Shown here: one piece after another, positions 41,273 to 49,972 of the stretch
Position numbering within the stretch: the stretch's first letter is position 1
Layout of the letters: each line of letters starts with the position of its first letter
From: Lactobacillaceae bacterium
GTDB lineage: Bacteria > Pseudomonadota > Alphaproteobacteria > RF32 > CAG-239
Reading direction: 5' to 3'
Assembly (NCBI GenBank): GCA_031271345.1
Contig: JAISVX010000003.1
Span: forward strand, 625,223-689,222
DNA: 64,000 nt
Translations under genes and position numbers: made by a program
Notes under the pieces: model-generated
Databases searched by the model: none
Told to the model about the DNA's origin: nothing
The model's input: the letters and a program-made list of their open reading frames with translations, nothing else

Positions 41273-43546
41273 TTATTTTCCTCTGGTATCTAATTTTTGT
41301 TTTAAAGTAACTGCATCATTATTCACCTTTTTTGGCGTTTCTGCAACTCTTTCTTTGCCCGCAAATTTCAAATAGTCTCTTTCTTCTTTGTTTATTATCC
41401 GTCTTTCAGCTCTGCTCAACGATGCCGCATACTTGCTGCTTTTCAATATTTTGCTGTTTGACATTTGCTCCTGTCTTTCCGCCAGCGCTTTATCATAGTC
41501 GTCAAAATAGCCTTCTTCCAGCTCGCCTCTATAAACGCCGATATAAACGGCCTCAATTATATGATAATATCTCCTGGCAAAGCTTTTCATATCCGCTTTG
41601 GTTTTTACCTCATCCATAATTATCATATAACTTTCGACATCTTTTTTCTTGTCTTTAAGATTATCTTTATCATACTTAATGTCTTCAATATTAGTGATGT
41701 CCTCTTTAAAATTCAGAGCTTCAAACGGGCTTACCAGTAAGTTGTCGCGCAAAAACTTTCCAACCGCAGGATGAGTTTTGCTTCCGTGCTTAAGACTGTT
41801 CTCCGCCGCTGTTCTGTCCTCATTAAGTTTTTTTAGAGTTTCCAAGTCTTTCGGGATATTAAGCTTTCCCTTCCACTCCTTGCGGAAAAGCTCGACTTCC
41901 ATTTCGGCGGCGGTTTCTAAAACCTTGTTATTATATTTTTTCAAAACTTTTCCGTATATACTTTTTATTTCAAGTTTTTTTGCAATGATTAGGCTTTTAA
42001 TCTCCGCAACTTTTTTAGTATCAAAGCAATCCCTAAGCCCCTCTTCCAAAGCTCTTATTTCTTCATAAATTTTATGAGTTGCACTGTCTTCTTCGCCCAA
42101 TATTCCAATCTTAAACTGGGTTTCAAAAGCTATATTGAACCCTCCTGCCTTGTCCTTTTTCTTATAAATGACCTTATCGTCTCTATAGCCTTGGCTTTTT
42201 TCAAAGCCCTTATGCCTTGGAGAAGTGTTTCCGTAAAACTTATCACTGTTATAAACAGTACTCATAACCTCGTCAAAGCAGCTTTTTAGGTATGTTATAT
42301 TATCATAATAGTTCGTTGTTATCGAACAGCGATAAATATCTCTTAAGCGTTCATGCGTGCGGCTGACTTTTGACATCTCCGATATATACTCAGAGTCTCC
42401 GCCCAAAAGCTTATAATAAACCTGAAGAAGTTCCTCGTGCTTGGATTGCCTGGCTTTATTTTTTTCGGACTTATTTTCTTTTTTATCGTCCTGACCTGAA
42501 AAAATGTCTTCCAACTCAATCAAATATCTTGAAAACAAAGGGAGTTTATAGAAATAGTCTTTCATCCTCATATCGTATTTCGCAACATCTATCGCTATGT
42601 CATAAACCTCTTTCATAACATCCAGCACCTGAGCGGAGCCGTTTTTAACCGTTGTTTCAATCTCATGAATTCTTTTTCTATATTTCAATTCTTCTTTTTT
42701 ATCTTTATCTGGAAACCTTATCTTCTTCAACTCCGCCAGATAAAAAGAAACAGCTTCGGAATAACGCCAATCAAGAGCGTCTATTTCATTTTCTATGGAT
42801 TTATCGCCCTTTTGTTTTGAAATAAAACTCTTCAATTCTGGAACAAACCGGCTGTTTTTTACCGCATGCTTAATTCTTATGCTTTCTGTTTCATTTTCAT
42901 AAGCCGTATGATACTTTCCGCCGATTTTAACTTTCTCAATGGCGCGCTCGACATTTTTAACGCCGGGAAGTATAAGTATAAGAGGTTTTCCATATTTATC
43001 AACAAACTCAATTTCAACAGATGTCATTGGAGTAACGCAGCGCAGACTGCTTGACACAGGCTTCATATTTTCATGAAATAACGGCATCTTATCGCCGCTG
43101 CTTAAATCCTTATAGCTTATTTGCTTGGCTTTGCCCAAGCTTCTCTGCAGCAGATAATACATATTTCCATATAAAAACATTGTGTTTTCATAATGTTTCG
43201 CAAGATGATCCCTCGTATCTTTATCTATTTTTGAGTCCGCAATTTTCTTGCTTATGGCAGCTTCAATATAAACGCCTTTAACCATAGCGCCGATTTTTCC
43301 GTTATTGACATCCGCCGTAACTATTTCGTCGCCGATTTTTACATCAAAAGAATCACTTTTGTTTTCCAAACTGTTATTATACACATATTCAATCAGCAGA
43401 AGATTTTTTGCGTCTTCTACTTCTTGAACCTCATACGCGGCCTCACTGGTTACGGCATTGGCAATTTTAATATTGCCTTCGTTTTTCGCTATACTTTCTT
43501 CAGTCTTAGCTCTCTCATAGTCATCATACATTGTTTCGTTAGACAT
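41273..43546 (-). CDS. 757-residue protein with divergent RelA/SpoT-like domain
   Basis: Not a known family as a whole. Highly charged, Lys/Glu-rich, no signal peptide or membrane segment. In residues about 375-515 I see the order of motifs of the RelA/SpoT nucleotidyltransferase-like fold found in toxin-type members: LRDIYRCSI (Asp403, Arg406), GYRDDKV (454-460), FETQFK (Glu475, Gln477; compare EIQxR), then ATHKIYEEIRAL (His491, Tyr494). The upstream ATP-binding RxKxxxSxxxK loop is not clear, so activity is uncertain. The rest is coiled helical. It lies just before a Sel1-repeat protein gene. Its stop at 41273 precedes the Sel1 ATG. Confidence 0.55.
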   Translation of the reverse strand: MSNETMYDDYERAKTEESIAKNEGNIKIANAVTSEAAYEVQEVEDAKNLLLIEYVYNNSLENKSDSFDVKIGDEIVTADVNNGKIGAMVKGVYIEAAISKKIADSKIDKDTRDHLAKHYENTMFLYGNMYYLLQRSLGKAKQISYKDLSSGDKMPLFHENMKPVSSSLRCVTPMTSVEIEFVDKYGKPLILILPGVKNVERAIEKVKIGGKYHTAYENETESIRIKHAVKNSRFVPELKSFISKQKGDKSIENEIDALDWRYSEAVSFYLAELKKIRFPDKDKKEELKYRKRIHEIETTVKNGSAQVLDVMKEVYDIAIDVAKYDMRMKDYFYKLPLFSRYLIELEDIFSGQDDKKENKSEKNKARQSKHEELLQVYYKLLGGDSEYISEMSKVSRTHERLRDIYRCSITTNYYDNITYLKSCFDEVMSTVYNSDKFYGNTSPRHKGFEKSQGYRDDKVIYKKKDKAGGFNIAFETQFKIGILGEEDSATHKIYEEIRALEEGLRDCFDTKKVAEIKSLIIAKKLEIKSIYGKVLKKYNNKVLETAAEMEVELFRKEWKGKLNIPKDLETLKKLNEDRTAAENSLKHGSKTHPAVGKFLRDNLLVSPFEALNFKEDITNIEDIKYDKDNLKDKKKDVESYMIIMDEVKTKADMKSFARRYYHIIEAVYIGVYRGELEEGYFDDYDKALAERQEQMSNSKILKSSKYAASLSRAERRIINKEERDYLKFAGKERVAETPKKVNNDAVTLKQKLDTRGK

Positions 43547-43702
43547 AACTTTAAATCTCTACATTACAAATTCCCTATCCTTTAATTTTGTCAAAATTTG
43601 CGCTTTAAATCAAGTAAAATATGGTGAAATAAGTAATTTGCATCCTTTATTTTTGCGCGTATCTATGATATAGGGTAAATATGAACTTTTAAGGAGACTA
43701 TT

Positions 43703-44140
43703 ATGACCACAGATACGCTTATTACTTTAAGCCAAAATGAAAAACTCACTTATTTAAAAAGCCTGACTTATATTTTAAACTTAAGTAAGAAAGGCGGCTC
43801 AAAAAAGGAATCTAGAAAGAAACTGTTTCTGGAGTGCCACATGCACGAGCTGGGAATCCCATTATCCGAGCTTCAAAGCATCAAAAACAATAAAGCGGAA
43901 AGCATAATTAATGAGCTAAAACAAATACCGAATATCAAAATAAAAAAATATATGCTGAGAGAAATGATTTTATTAGCCATTGCCGACCATGAGCTTTCCG
44001 ACGGCGAAATATCGGCAATATACCAAATCGGCGCTCGCGCGGGGATTAAAGAAGAAGCGATAAGCGACTTCTTTCTTTGGGCGGCAAAAGGCGTTGAATG
44101 GCAGATTGAAGGGCTGAAACTGGTTGAGGAAAACATTTAA
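43703..44140 (+). CDS. TerB-like helical protein
   Basis: A 145-residue all-helical protein. MLREMILLAIADHELSDGE followed by ISAIYQIGARAGIKEEAIS fits the TerB/tellurite-resistance-like fold, in which a DxxxxxxE region binds metal. Function is unknown in most of the family. AAGGAGACT before the ATG is a strong ribosome-binding site. It is followed by the ABC-F gene after 3 bases, so the two are an operon. Confidence 0.65.
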   Translation: MTTDTLITLSQNEKLTYLKSLTYILNLSKKGGSKKESRKKLFLECHMHELGIPLSELQSIKNNKAESIINELKQIPNIKIKKYMLREMILLAIADHELSDGEISAIYQIGARAGIKEEAISDFFLWAAKGVEWQIEGLKLVEENI

Positions 44141-44143
44141 AAC

Positions 44144-45946
44144 ATGGCAATCGCCCCTATTTTCACTCTAAAGAATGCAAGCTTGAGTTTCGGAGACAGA
44201 ACCTTGTTCTCCAATGTTGAACTGTACATAAATAGAGGAGATAAAATATCCCTTGTCGGGCGGAACGGAAGCGGCAAATCAACGCTCCTAAAACTTATTG
44301 CGGACATTATTGTCCCCGACGGCGGAGAAACATTTATCCAGCCGGGAATAAAGATTTCTTATATGCCGCAAGACCCGGACTTATCCGAATTCAAAAGCTT
44401 AAAAGATGCGATAATATCAAAGATACCAAGCAGCGAAGAATATAAAGCCGATATTCTAATAGAGAAACTTCAAATAATAGGCTCGCAATCGCCAAAGGTT
44501 GCTTCCGGCGGCGAATTAAGAAAAACCTCTCTCGCCATGGCTTTGGTTTCCGAGCCGGACATCCTGCTTTTAGACGAGCCGACCAACCATCTTGATATAT
44601 CTACAATTGAAACGCTTGAAGAAATAATAAAAGACTTTACCGGCGCGGTAATAACAATCAGCCATGATAAAATGTTTCTAAAAAACATGTCAAAAGTAAC
44701 CTTCTGGCTTGATAGAGGCATAATTAGAAGAAACAATAAGGGTTTTGCCTTTTTTGAAGAATGGCAGGATGAAGTTATTGAGCAGGAGATAAAAGAACAA
44801 ATCAAGCTGAACAGAAAAATCGCGGAAGAAACCGAGTGGCTGCACAAGGGCGTTACGGCCAGAAGAAAAAGAAACATGGGGCGCCTTCGCAAACTCCAGG
44901 AGCTAAGAAGAGTTAGAAGAGAACAAATTAAGCAGACCGGCTCCGTCAACCTAAAGGCTGAAGAGGCTGATTTTCGCTCTAAGCTTGTTGTTCATGCAAA
45001 AAGTGTAAGCAAAGCGTTTGGCGAAAGAAAAATCATTGAAAATTTCACAACAAGAATAATAAAAGGCAATAAAATCGGAATTGTCGGTCCAAACGGTTCG
45101 GGCAAAACGACTCTGATAAAAATGCTCACAGGCAAAATGCCGCCGGATTCAGGTTTTATCAGAATTGGAAAAAATCTTGAAGAAGCATATTTTGATCAAA
45201 ACAGATGTATGCTCGACCCTAAAAAAACTTTGTGGCAGACGCTGTGCAACGAGGGCGACCATATTATGGTTCACGATAAATGGAGGCATGTCATCGCGTA
45301 CCTAAAGGACTTTTTGTTCAAACCTGACCAAGCCCATACTCCAGTCTCCGCGCTTTCGGGAGGCGAGAAAAATCGTCTTATGCTGGCTGTCGCTCTGGCG
45401 CAAAAATCAAATTTCCTTGTCCTTGACGAGCCGACAAACGACCTTGACATGGACACTCTCGACTTGCTGCAGGAGGTTTTGATGGAATATGCGGGAACAA
45501 TACTCATCGTCAGCCACGACCGCGATTTTCTTGATAAAATTGTAGATTCCGTAATCTATATGCCCGGCAATGGAACCGCAACAGAATATGCCGGAAGCTA
45601 CAGCGATTTATTGGAAAAGATAAAAAGCAGGGAAAGCGCTAAAAACATATCCCCAAGCACAGCAGCAAAAACCAATAAAGCCGAAGCTCCAGAAAAAAAC
45701 AAAAAAACTGTTAAGCTCAGTTATAACCAACAAAGGCTTCTTGAAATTCTGCCAAAAGAAATTGAAGAAATCGAAAGCAAAATTATAAAAATAGAAGCAA
45801 AATTAAACGACGCGGATTTATATTCTGAGGATCGGGATAAATTTAACAAACTGACATCAGATTTAGAAAATCTCAGACTTGAAAAAGAAGATAAAGAAAA
45901 CAAGTGGCTTGAAATTGAGCTTCTAAATGAAAATCTCTTAAGCTGA
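44144..45946 (+). CDS. ABC-F family ATPase (Uup-type)
   Basis: A 600-residue soluble protein with two ATPase cassettes: Walker A GRNGSGKST, signature ASGGELRKTSLA, Walker B LLLDEPTNHLD, and a second set GPNGSGKTT, LSGGEKNRLMLA, LVLDEPTNDLD. The linker has the long charged coiled region RKIAEETEWLHKGVTARRKR typical of ABC-F. A C-terminal coiled coil (LPKEIEEIESKIIKIEAKL) suggests Uup, a DNA/ribosome-associated member, over EttA. No membrane segments. It is preceded by the TerB-like gene. Confidence 0.9.
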   Translation: MAIAPIFTLKNASLSFGDRTLFSNVELYINRGDKISLVGRNGSGKSTLLKLIADIIVPDGGETFIQPGIKISYMPQDPDLSEFKSLKDAIISKIPSSEEYKADILIEKLQIIGSQSPKVASGGELRKTSLAMALVSEPDILLLDEPTNHLDISTIETLEEIIKDFTGAVITISHDKMFLKNMSKVTFWLDRGIIRRNNKGFAFFEEWQDEVIEQEIKEQIKLNRKIAEETEWLHKGVTARRKRNMGRLRKLQELRRVRREQIKQTGSVNLKAEEADFRSKLVVHAKSVSKAFGERKIIENFTTRIIKGNKIGIVGPNGSGKTTLIKMLTGKMPPDSGFIRIGKNLEEAYFDQNRCMLDPKKTLWQTLCNEGDHIMVHDKWRHVIAYLKDFLFKPDQAHTPVSALSGGEKNRLMLAVALAQKSNFLVLDEPTNDLDMDTLDLLQEVLMEYAGTILIVSHDRDFLDKIVDSVIYMPGNGTATEYAGSYSDLLEKIKSRESAKNISPSTAAKTNKAEAPEKNKKTVKLSYNQQRLLEILPKEIEEIESKIIKIEAKLNDADLYSEDRDKFNKLTSDLENLRLEKEDKENKWLEIELLNENLLS

Positions 45947-45954
45947 GCTTAGTC

Positions 45955-46926
45955 CTAGCCCGAAATCGCTTTTGCAAGCCTTGCCCTCATCAACTGAATA
46001 TTTTCCTTTATTGACGGCTTGGCTTTGGCATCTGTTTTCTTTTTGCTTTGTTCGGCATATTTTTTCAACATTTTAAAATAACCGCTTCCAAGAGCCATAA
46101 CCGCATTTTTTCGTCGCAAATTTTTTGGAGTATTTTCATTATAATACTCCTTTGCATATTTTTCCTGCGCAGAATCTTCATCGCCGCCGCTCCATTTTCC
46201 ATGCCATGATTGAGTTGACATAAAAGCATTGCCGATATGCACTGGCTTTCCAAGCTTATTAACAACCTCAACCCCGCAGTCAAACGCCGCAAAATGACAA
46301 GGAATTGTAAATTTAGCCAAATCCTTATCGCTGATATTAACCCCTTGCTCGGAGCAAAATTCTTTGAACTGACCCTGGATACGTTTTAAATCGCCATTAC
46401 CATACTTGCTGCCAAAACTAAATCCGTGGTTAGCCCAAACATAACCGCCAAACAATTCCTGCCCGCTGTCATGATGAAAGCCCGACTTAGCGTTTACTCC
46501 GATTGAAGAGCTATTTTTCCCGCTGTTTCCCATCGCCTGGTCATGAACGGAAACAAAGTTTTTCAGCTTGCCGATAATCTTGTTAGGAACGTTGGACTTG
46601 CCTTTTGCTTTGAACATACTTTCCAGCTCGACATCAAAAGTTTCTCCGTCAAAGTCAAAATCCATCGCGACGACATATTCGCTGTCTTGCCCCTTAACCG
46701 CTCCTTTGATTTGTAAGGTTCTGACAAAACCCGCTTGTTTGCCGGTTATATTTGCCGAATAATATTCCGTTTCCAAACCTTCTTCAGAAAAATCCATGGG
46801 CCATATACCCGCAAGTTCTTTTGGCAAATCTTCAAAAAATTCTTCAATAGCGGCTCTTCCAGAAAAATAAGCGTCTTTCCCGAAAGCTTTGTTTTCAAAA
46901 ATTTTATCCGCAATAGATTTTGCCAT
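45955..46926 (-). CDS. Unknown protein (323 aa)
   Basis: Not recognised. No signal peptide or membrane segment; predicted soluble. It contains runs of small residues and a His/Gly-rich centre (GVNAKSGFHHDSGQELFGGY), a Trp/Gly-rich part (FMSTQSWHGKWSGGDEDSA), and a basic helical C-terminus (KKKTDAKAKPSIKENIQLMR). It is the last gene of a leftward operon with the 192-residue membrane-anchored protein and the HAD-like gene (gaps of 4-5 bases). Its 3' end meets the convergent ABC-F gene after 8 bases. Confidence 0.6.
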   Translation of the reverse strand: MAKSIADKIFENKAFGKDAYFSGRAAIEEFFEDLPKELAGIWPMDFSEEGLETEYYSANITGKQAGFVRTLQIKGAVKGQDSEYVVAMDFDFDGETFDVELESMFKAKGKSNVPNKIIGKLKNFVSVHDQAMGNSGKNSSSIGVNAKSGFHHDSGQELFGGYVWANHGFSFGSKYGNGDLKRIQGQFKEFCSEQGVNISDKDLAKFTIPCHFAAFDCGVEVVNKLGKPVHIGNAFMSTQSWHGKWSGGDEDSAQEKYAKEYYNENTPKNLRRKNAVMALGSGYFKMLKKYAEQSKKKTDAKAKPSIKENIQLMRARLAKAISG

Positions 46927-46931
46927 TAGTC

Positions 46932-47510
46932 TTAATTAACCCCGTCTTGTTTTAAAATCTCCGCCAATTCTTTGAAATATGGTCTGACCATATCTCTTTC
47001 ATCTTTTGATACTTTCTCAATATTTAGAAGATTTTTCTGATAGTCTATTTGTTTTTTTATTCCTTCCTGAATAATCGAATCCCCCGCAACCTTCTGCTGC
47101 TTTTCAAGAAGCTCTATCGTTTTGTTCGCCCTGTTTTCAACTTCTAACGAAGTGACTATTGCTTTCAGCCTTTCTTCGACATAAAAGAACCTGCCGACTT
47201 CCCAGCCTTTCCTGTTTATCCAGGCTTTAGTCAAATAGGGAACTTTCTTGTCTGGTCTTGAAGATGTTGTCAATGAAAGCTGCTTTGACCCGATTTTGCT
47301 TGCCCAGCTTTTCATATAAGACGACCAAACTTTTAGAAAAGCATTTATTTCCTTACTTGTAATCGGCTCTCCAATCACATTTTTATCTTCCTTCTGCTGG
47401 GCGACAACCGCCACGGGAACAAAAGTTTCTTCCTTTTCCAAAAGCAGCGGAAGATTAGCCAGAAAAACCACTATTACAATTGCTAAAACGAACAATATTG
47501 CTTTACGCAT
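46932..47510 (-). CDS. Membrane-anchored helical protein, unknown
   Basis: 192 residues; an N-terminal hydrophobic segment (AILFVLAIVIVVFLANLPLL) serves as membrane anchor or uncleaved signal, and the remainder is a charged helical domain with several long helices (TIELLEKQQKVAGDSIIQEG). No family recognised. It is flanked in the operon by HAD-IIA-like (4-base gap) and the 323-residue orphan (5-base gap). Confidence 0.65.
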   Translation of the reverse strand: MRKAILFVLAIVIVVFLANLPLLLEKEETFVPVAVVAQQKEDKNVIGEPITSKEINAFLKVWSSYMKSWASKIGSKQLSLTTSSRPDKKVPYLTKAWINRKGWEVGRFFYVEERLKAIVTSLEVENRANKTIELLEKQQKVAGDSIIQEGIKKQIDYQKNLLNIEKVSKDERDMVRPYFKELAEILKQDGVN

Positions 47511-47514
47511 TTAC

Positions 47515-48381
47515 TCACCATCTTAAATTAGAAATTACAAAATCAGGATAGACCTCAAAATTAGCAGCCAGCTCTTTGGCTTTAGTTATATCTGGAATAT
47601 ATCCCTCTCCCAAGAAATTAACATGTATTCCTTTAGAAATCAACATACTATCAATACCTATAAGATTCGCTCCTTTTATATCGGTTGAGAAGCTGTCGCC
47701 TATGAGTATAGTCTTACTTTTATCAATACCTTCAAAATTCTCAACGCTGTATAACAAAACCTCAGGGTCGGGTTTTCCTACAGTAATAATATTTCCGCCC
47801 ATTATCGCATACTGCTCCGCCACTGTGCCGGACGCTAAAGAAATCTGTCCGTCCATATAATTTGCGGCGTCATTTCCGCAGCATAAAAGCGGTAGAGATT
47901 GATTGGCTCCATATTCTAAAACAGGATAATAATCTTCAATAACCTCGACAACGCTGGAAGCCTCGCTCATATAAAGAAAATCGGCGTCCGAAATGTCTTC
48001 GACTCTTTCATAATCCAAACCGTTGAAGACGCCAAGACCTTTATTGGAACCTATGCAGTAAAACTTAGAGCCGAGAGCCGCAAACACTCCTCTTCTGGCT
48101 TTGAGCTGATAATGGATTATCTCTCCCGCCGAAACTACCGCGTTCCATATTATGTCTGGAAGATTATTTTCCGAAAGAAAACTTACAATATCTTTTGCCC
48201 GCATTGCGGAGTTTGTAACCAGAATTAGCTTTTTACCCGTCATCTTTAATTTGATTAACGCGGCGGCGGCTTCTCTTTTTACTGAAATGCCATCGCATAA
48301 GACGCCTCTAAAACCAACCAAAAAAGTATCATAGCTATCTATTATCTTAGAAATACTAACGATTGGTTTTATCATTTTCAT
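47515..48381 (-). CDS. HAD-IIA superfamily protein lacking the nucleophile
   Basis: Resembles the HAD-IIA group seen in alphaproteobacteria (TIGR01459 type) at the N-terminus FLVGFRGVLCDG, the motif-II serine LVTNSAMRA, VGKPDPEVLLYSV and motif IV ILIGDSFSTDIKGANLIGI. The nucleophile aspartate normally in DxWGVLHDG is Gly23, so phosphatase activity is unlikely unless another residue takes over. 288 residues is the normal length. It is the first gene of a three-gene unit with two orphans. Position is downstream of tcdA. Confidence 0.7.
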   Translation of the reverse strand: MKMIKPIVSISKIIDSYDTFLVGFRGVLCDGISVKREAAAALIKLKMTGKKLILVTNSAMRAKDIVSFLSENNLPDIIWNAVVSAGEIIHYQLKARRGVFAALGSKFYCIGSNKGLGVFNGLDYERVEDISDADFLYMSEASSVVEVIEDYYPVLEYGANQSLPLLCCGNDAANYMDGQISLASGTVAEQYAIMGGNIITVGKPDPEVLLYSVENFEGIDKSKTILIGDSFSTDIKGANLIGIDSMLISKGIHVNFLGEGYIPDITKAKELAANFEVYPDFVISNLRW

Positions 48382-48451
48382 AGTTGAATTTTCCGCAAAA
48401 AGATTATTGGCATTTAGCTAACTATATATCATCAATTTGTTAAGATAACCT

Positions 48452-49186
48452 TTATTTTGCGGGCTGTATAATGTGCTTGACAACAGTATCGGCAATCATA
48501 ATGCCAAACATTGCGGTTATTGTGGGAATTGAACCTAAAGGAGGTTTTCCGCCCTGTTTTTCATCTTCATTAAATATTTCCATATCTGTAGACAGAGGCT
48601 CTTCCGTTGAAAAAACGCAGTTAACCTTAGAAATATCAACGCCATTAAGCTTCAGCCTTTTCCTTATCTGCTTGGCTAGAGAGCAATGCGTCGTTTTATC
48701 CAGCTTACCTGCTCTTATGAGAAAAGGATTAGTTTTTCTGGCCGCCCCCATTGACGAAACAAACCTGATATTTGTTTTTGACAATGCCTCAATAAGCTCG
48801 CATTTGGCATTTAAACTGTCTATCGCGTCAACAATATAATCAGGATTATAACTTAAAAGACTTTCAATATTGCCCGCGTCAACATACATATCATGAATAA
48901 TGACATCGCAGTCTGGATTAATGTCCAGAATTCTATTCTTTGCCGCCGCAACTTTCTTAACTCCAACGGTTGATGTTACCGCCAATATCTGACGGTTGAT
49001 ATTTGTCTCGTCAAAGGTATCAAAATCGACAACAATAATCCTTCCGACTCCAATTCGAGCCAAGGTTTCCAACGCCTGTCCGCCTACTGCGCCAGCGCCG
49101 ATAACCATAACAGTTGAAGCAAAAATTTTCTTCATCGCCTCTTCGCCCAATAGAGCCTGCGTTCTTATAAATCTTCTATTACCCAA
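48452..49186 (-). CDS. tcdA: tRNA threonylcarbamoyladenosine dehydratase (TcdA)
   Basis: E1-like ATP-dependent enzyme that cyclises t6A to ct6A in tRNA. The ThiF/MoeB nucleotide site is VIGAGAVGGQALE, followed by FDETNINRQ and VDAIDSLNAKCELI, and the family stretch SSMGAARKTNPFLIR. At 244 residues it matches TcdA (CsdL). It overlaps the upstream tatD stop by 8 bases, so they are coupled. The identification is from motifs of TcdA; other ThiF-family functions are less likely. Confidence 0.88.
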   Translation of the reverse strand: MGNRRFIRTQALLGEEAMKKIFASTVMVIGAGAVGGQALETLARIGVGRIIVVDFDTFDETNINRQILAVTSTVGVKKVAAAKNRILDINPDCDVIIHDMYVDAGNIESLLSYNPDYIVDAIDSLNAKCELIEALSKTNIRFVSSMGAARKTNPFLIRAGKLDKTTHCSLAKQIRKRLKLNGVDISKVNCVFSTEEPLSTDMEIFNEDEKQGGKPPLGSIPTITAMFGIMIADTVVKHIIQPAK

Positions 49187-49919
49187 CTTTTATAAACTCC
49201 AGCGAATTATTGTATATCTGCCTTGAGAACTCATTCAGCGGCATTCCTCTTATTTTTGCAATTTCTTTAACCAGAAAAGGAAGAAGAGCCGGCTCGTTAT
49301 CTCTGTTTTTTTCAAAACTTTGATACGGACTGTCCGTCTCCAGCAAAATTTTGTGAATAGGAACCAAATTAACCAGCTCCGCCAGCTCTTTATTCTGCAA
49401 AACAGAAAAAGAAAACGACACATAGCCGTTATGAGCTGTAATTTCTTTTAGAAACTCCTTTTTCCCGTTATATGAATGAAAAACAAACTTTTCTGGAAGC
49501 AGCCGCCAATTGTTTTCAAACCAATTCTGCGACTTTACACAATGTATTATTATAGGGCGGTTATATTTATGCGCCAAAAACAATTGCCGTTCAAATACCT
49601 CTATTTGTCCGTCCGGGTCTTTATAACCATCAAGCCCTGTCTCACCAACCAGTGCTTCTGGATATTTTTTGAGCATATTTTCAAGCTCGCCGCTCCAGTT
49701 TTTCTTTCCATCCTTCGCATACCAGGGATGTATGCCAAAAGCCGGCAGTATCTTTTTTGGGTATTTATGAATAAGTTTTTCTATCTTGCTCCAATCTTCT
49801 GACTTGGCGCTGACACAGATAAACTTTTCTATGCCAACTCCATGCGAAGATATTATCACATCTTTAACATTTTCAGATGTAAAATCTTGCAAATGAACAT
49901 GAGTATCTATAATATTCAA
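49179..49919 (-). CDS. TatD family metal-dependent hydrolase
   Basis: TIM-barrel amidohydrolase-type nuclease. Metal ligands: HxH in DTHVHLQDF, Glu in GETGLDGYK, His in IIHCVKSQNW, His in FVFHSYNGKK, Asp in LLETDSPY. The track starts at a GTG (49949), but the TTG at 49919 (MNIIDTHVH) with GGGGGAAATG upstream puts the HxH motif at the normal distance from the N-terminus, so I prefer it (246 residues). It is in an operon with tcdA and faces alr. Confidence 0.87.
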   Translation of the reverse strand: MNIIDTHVHLQDFTSENVKDVIISSHGVGIEKFICVSAKSEDWSKIEKLIHKYPKKILPAFGIHPWYAKDGKKNWSGELENMLKKYPEALVGETGLDGYKDPDGQIEVFERQLFLAHKYNRPIIIHCVKSQNWFENNWRLLPEKFVFHSYNGKKEFLKEITAHNGYVSFSFSVLQNKELAELVNLVPIHKILLETDSPYQSFEKNRDNEPALLPFLVKEIAKIRGMPLNEFSRQIYNNSLEFIKVG

Positions 49920-49972
49920 TTCAACATTTCCCCCAAGGTCATAAACCACATTATAAAGGATTTTATTTAGTT

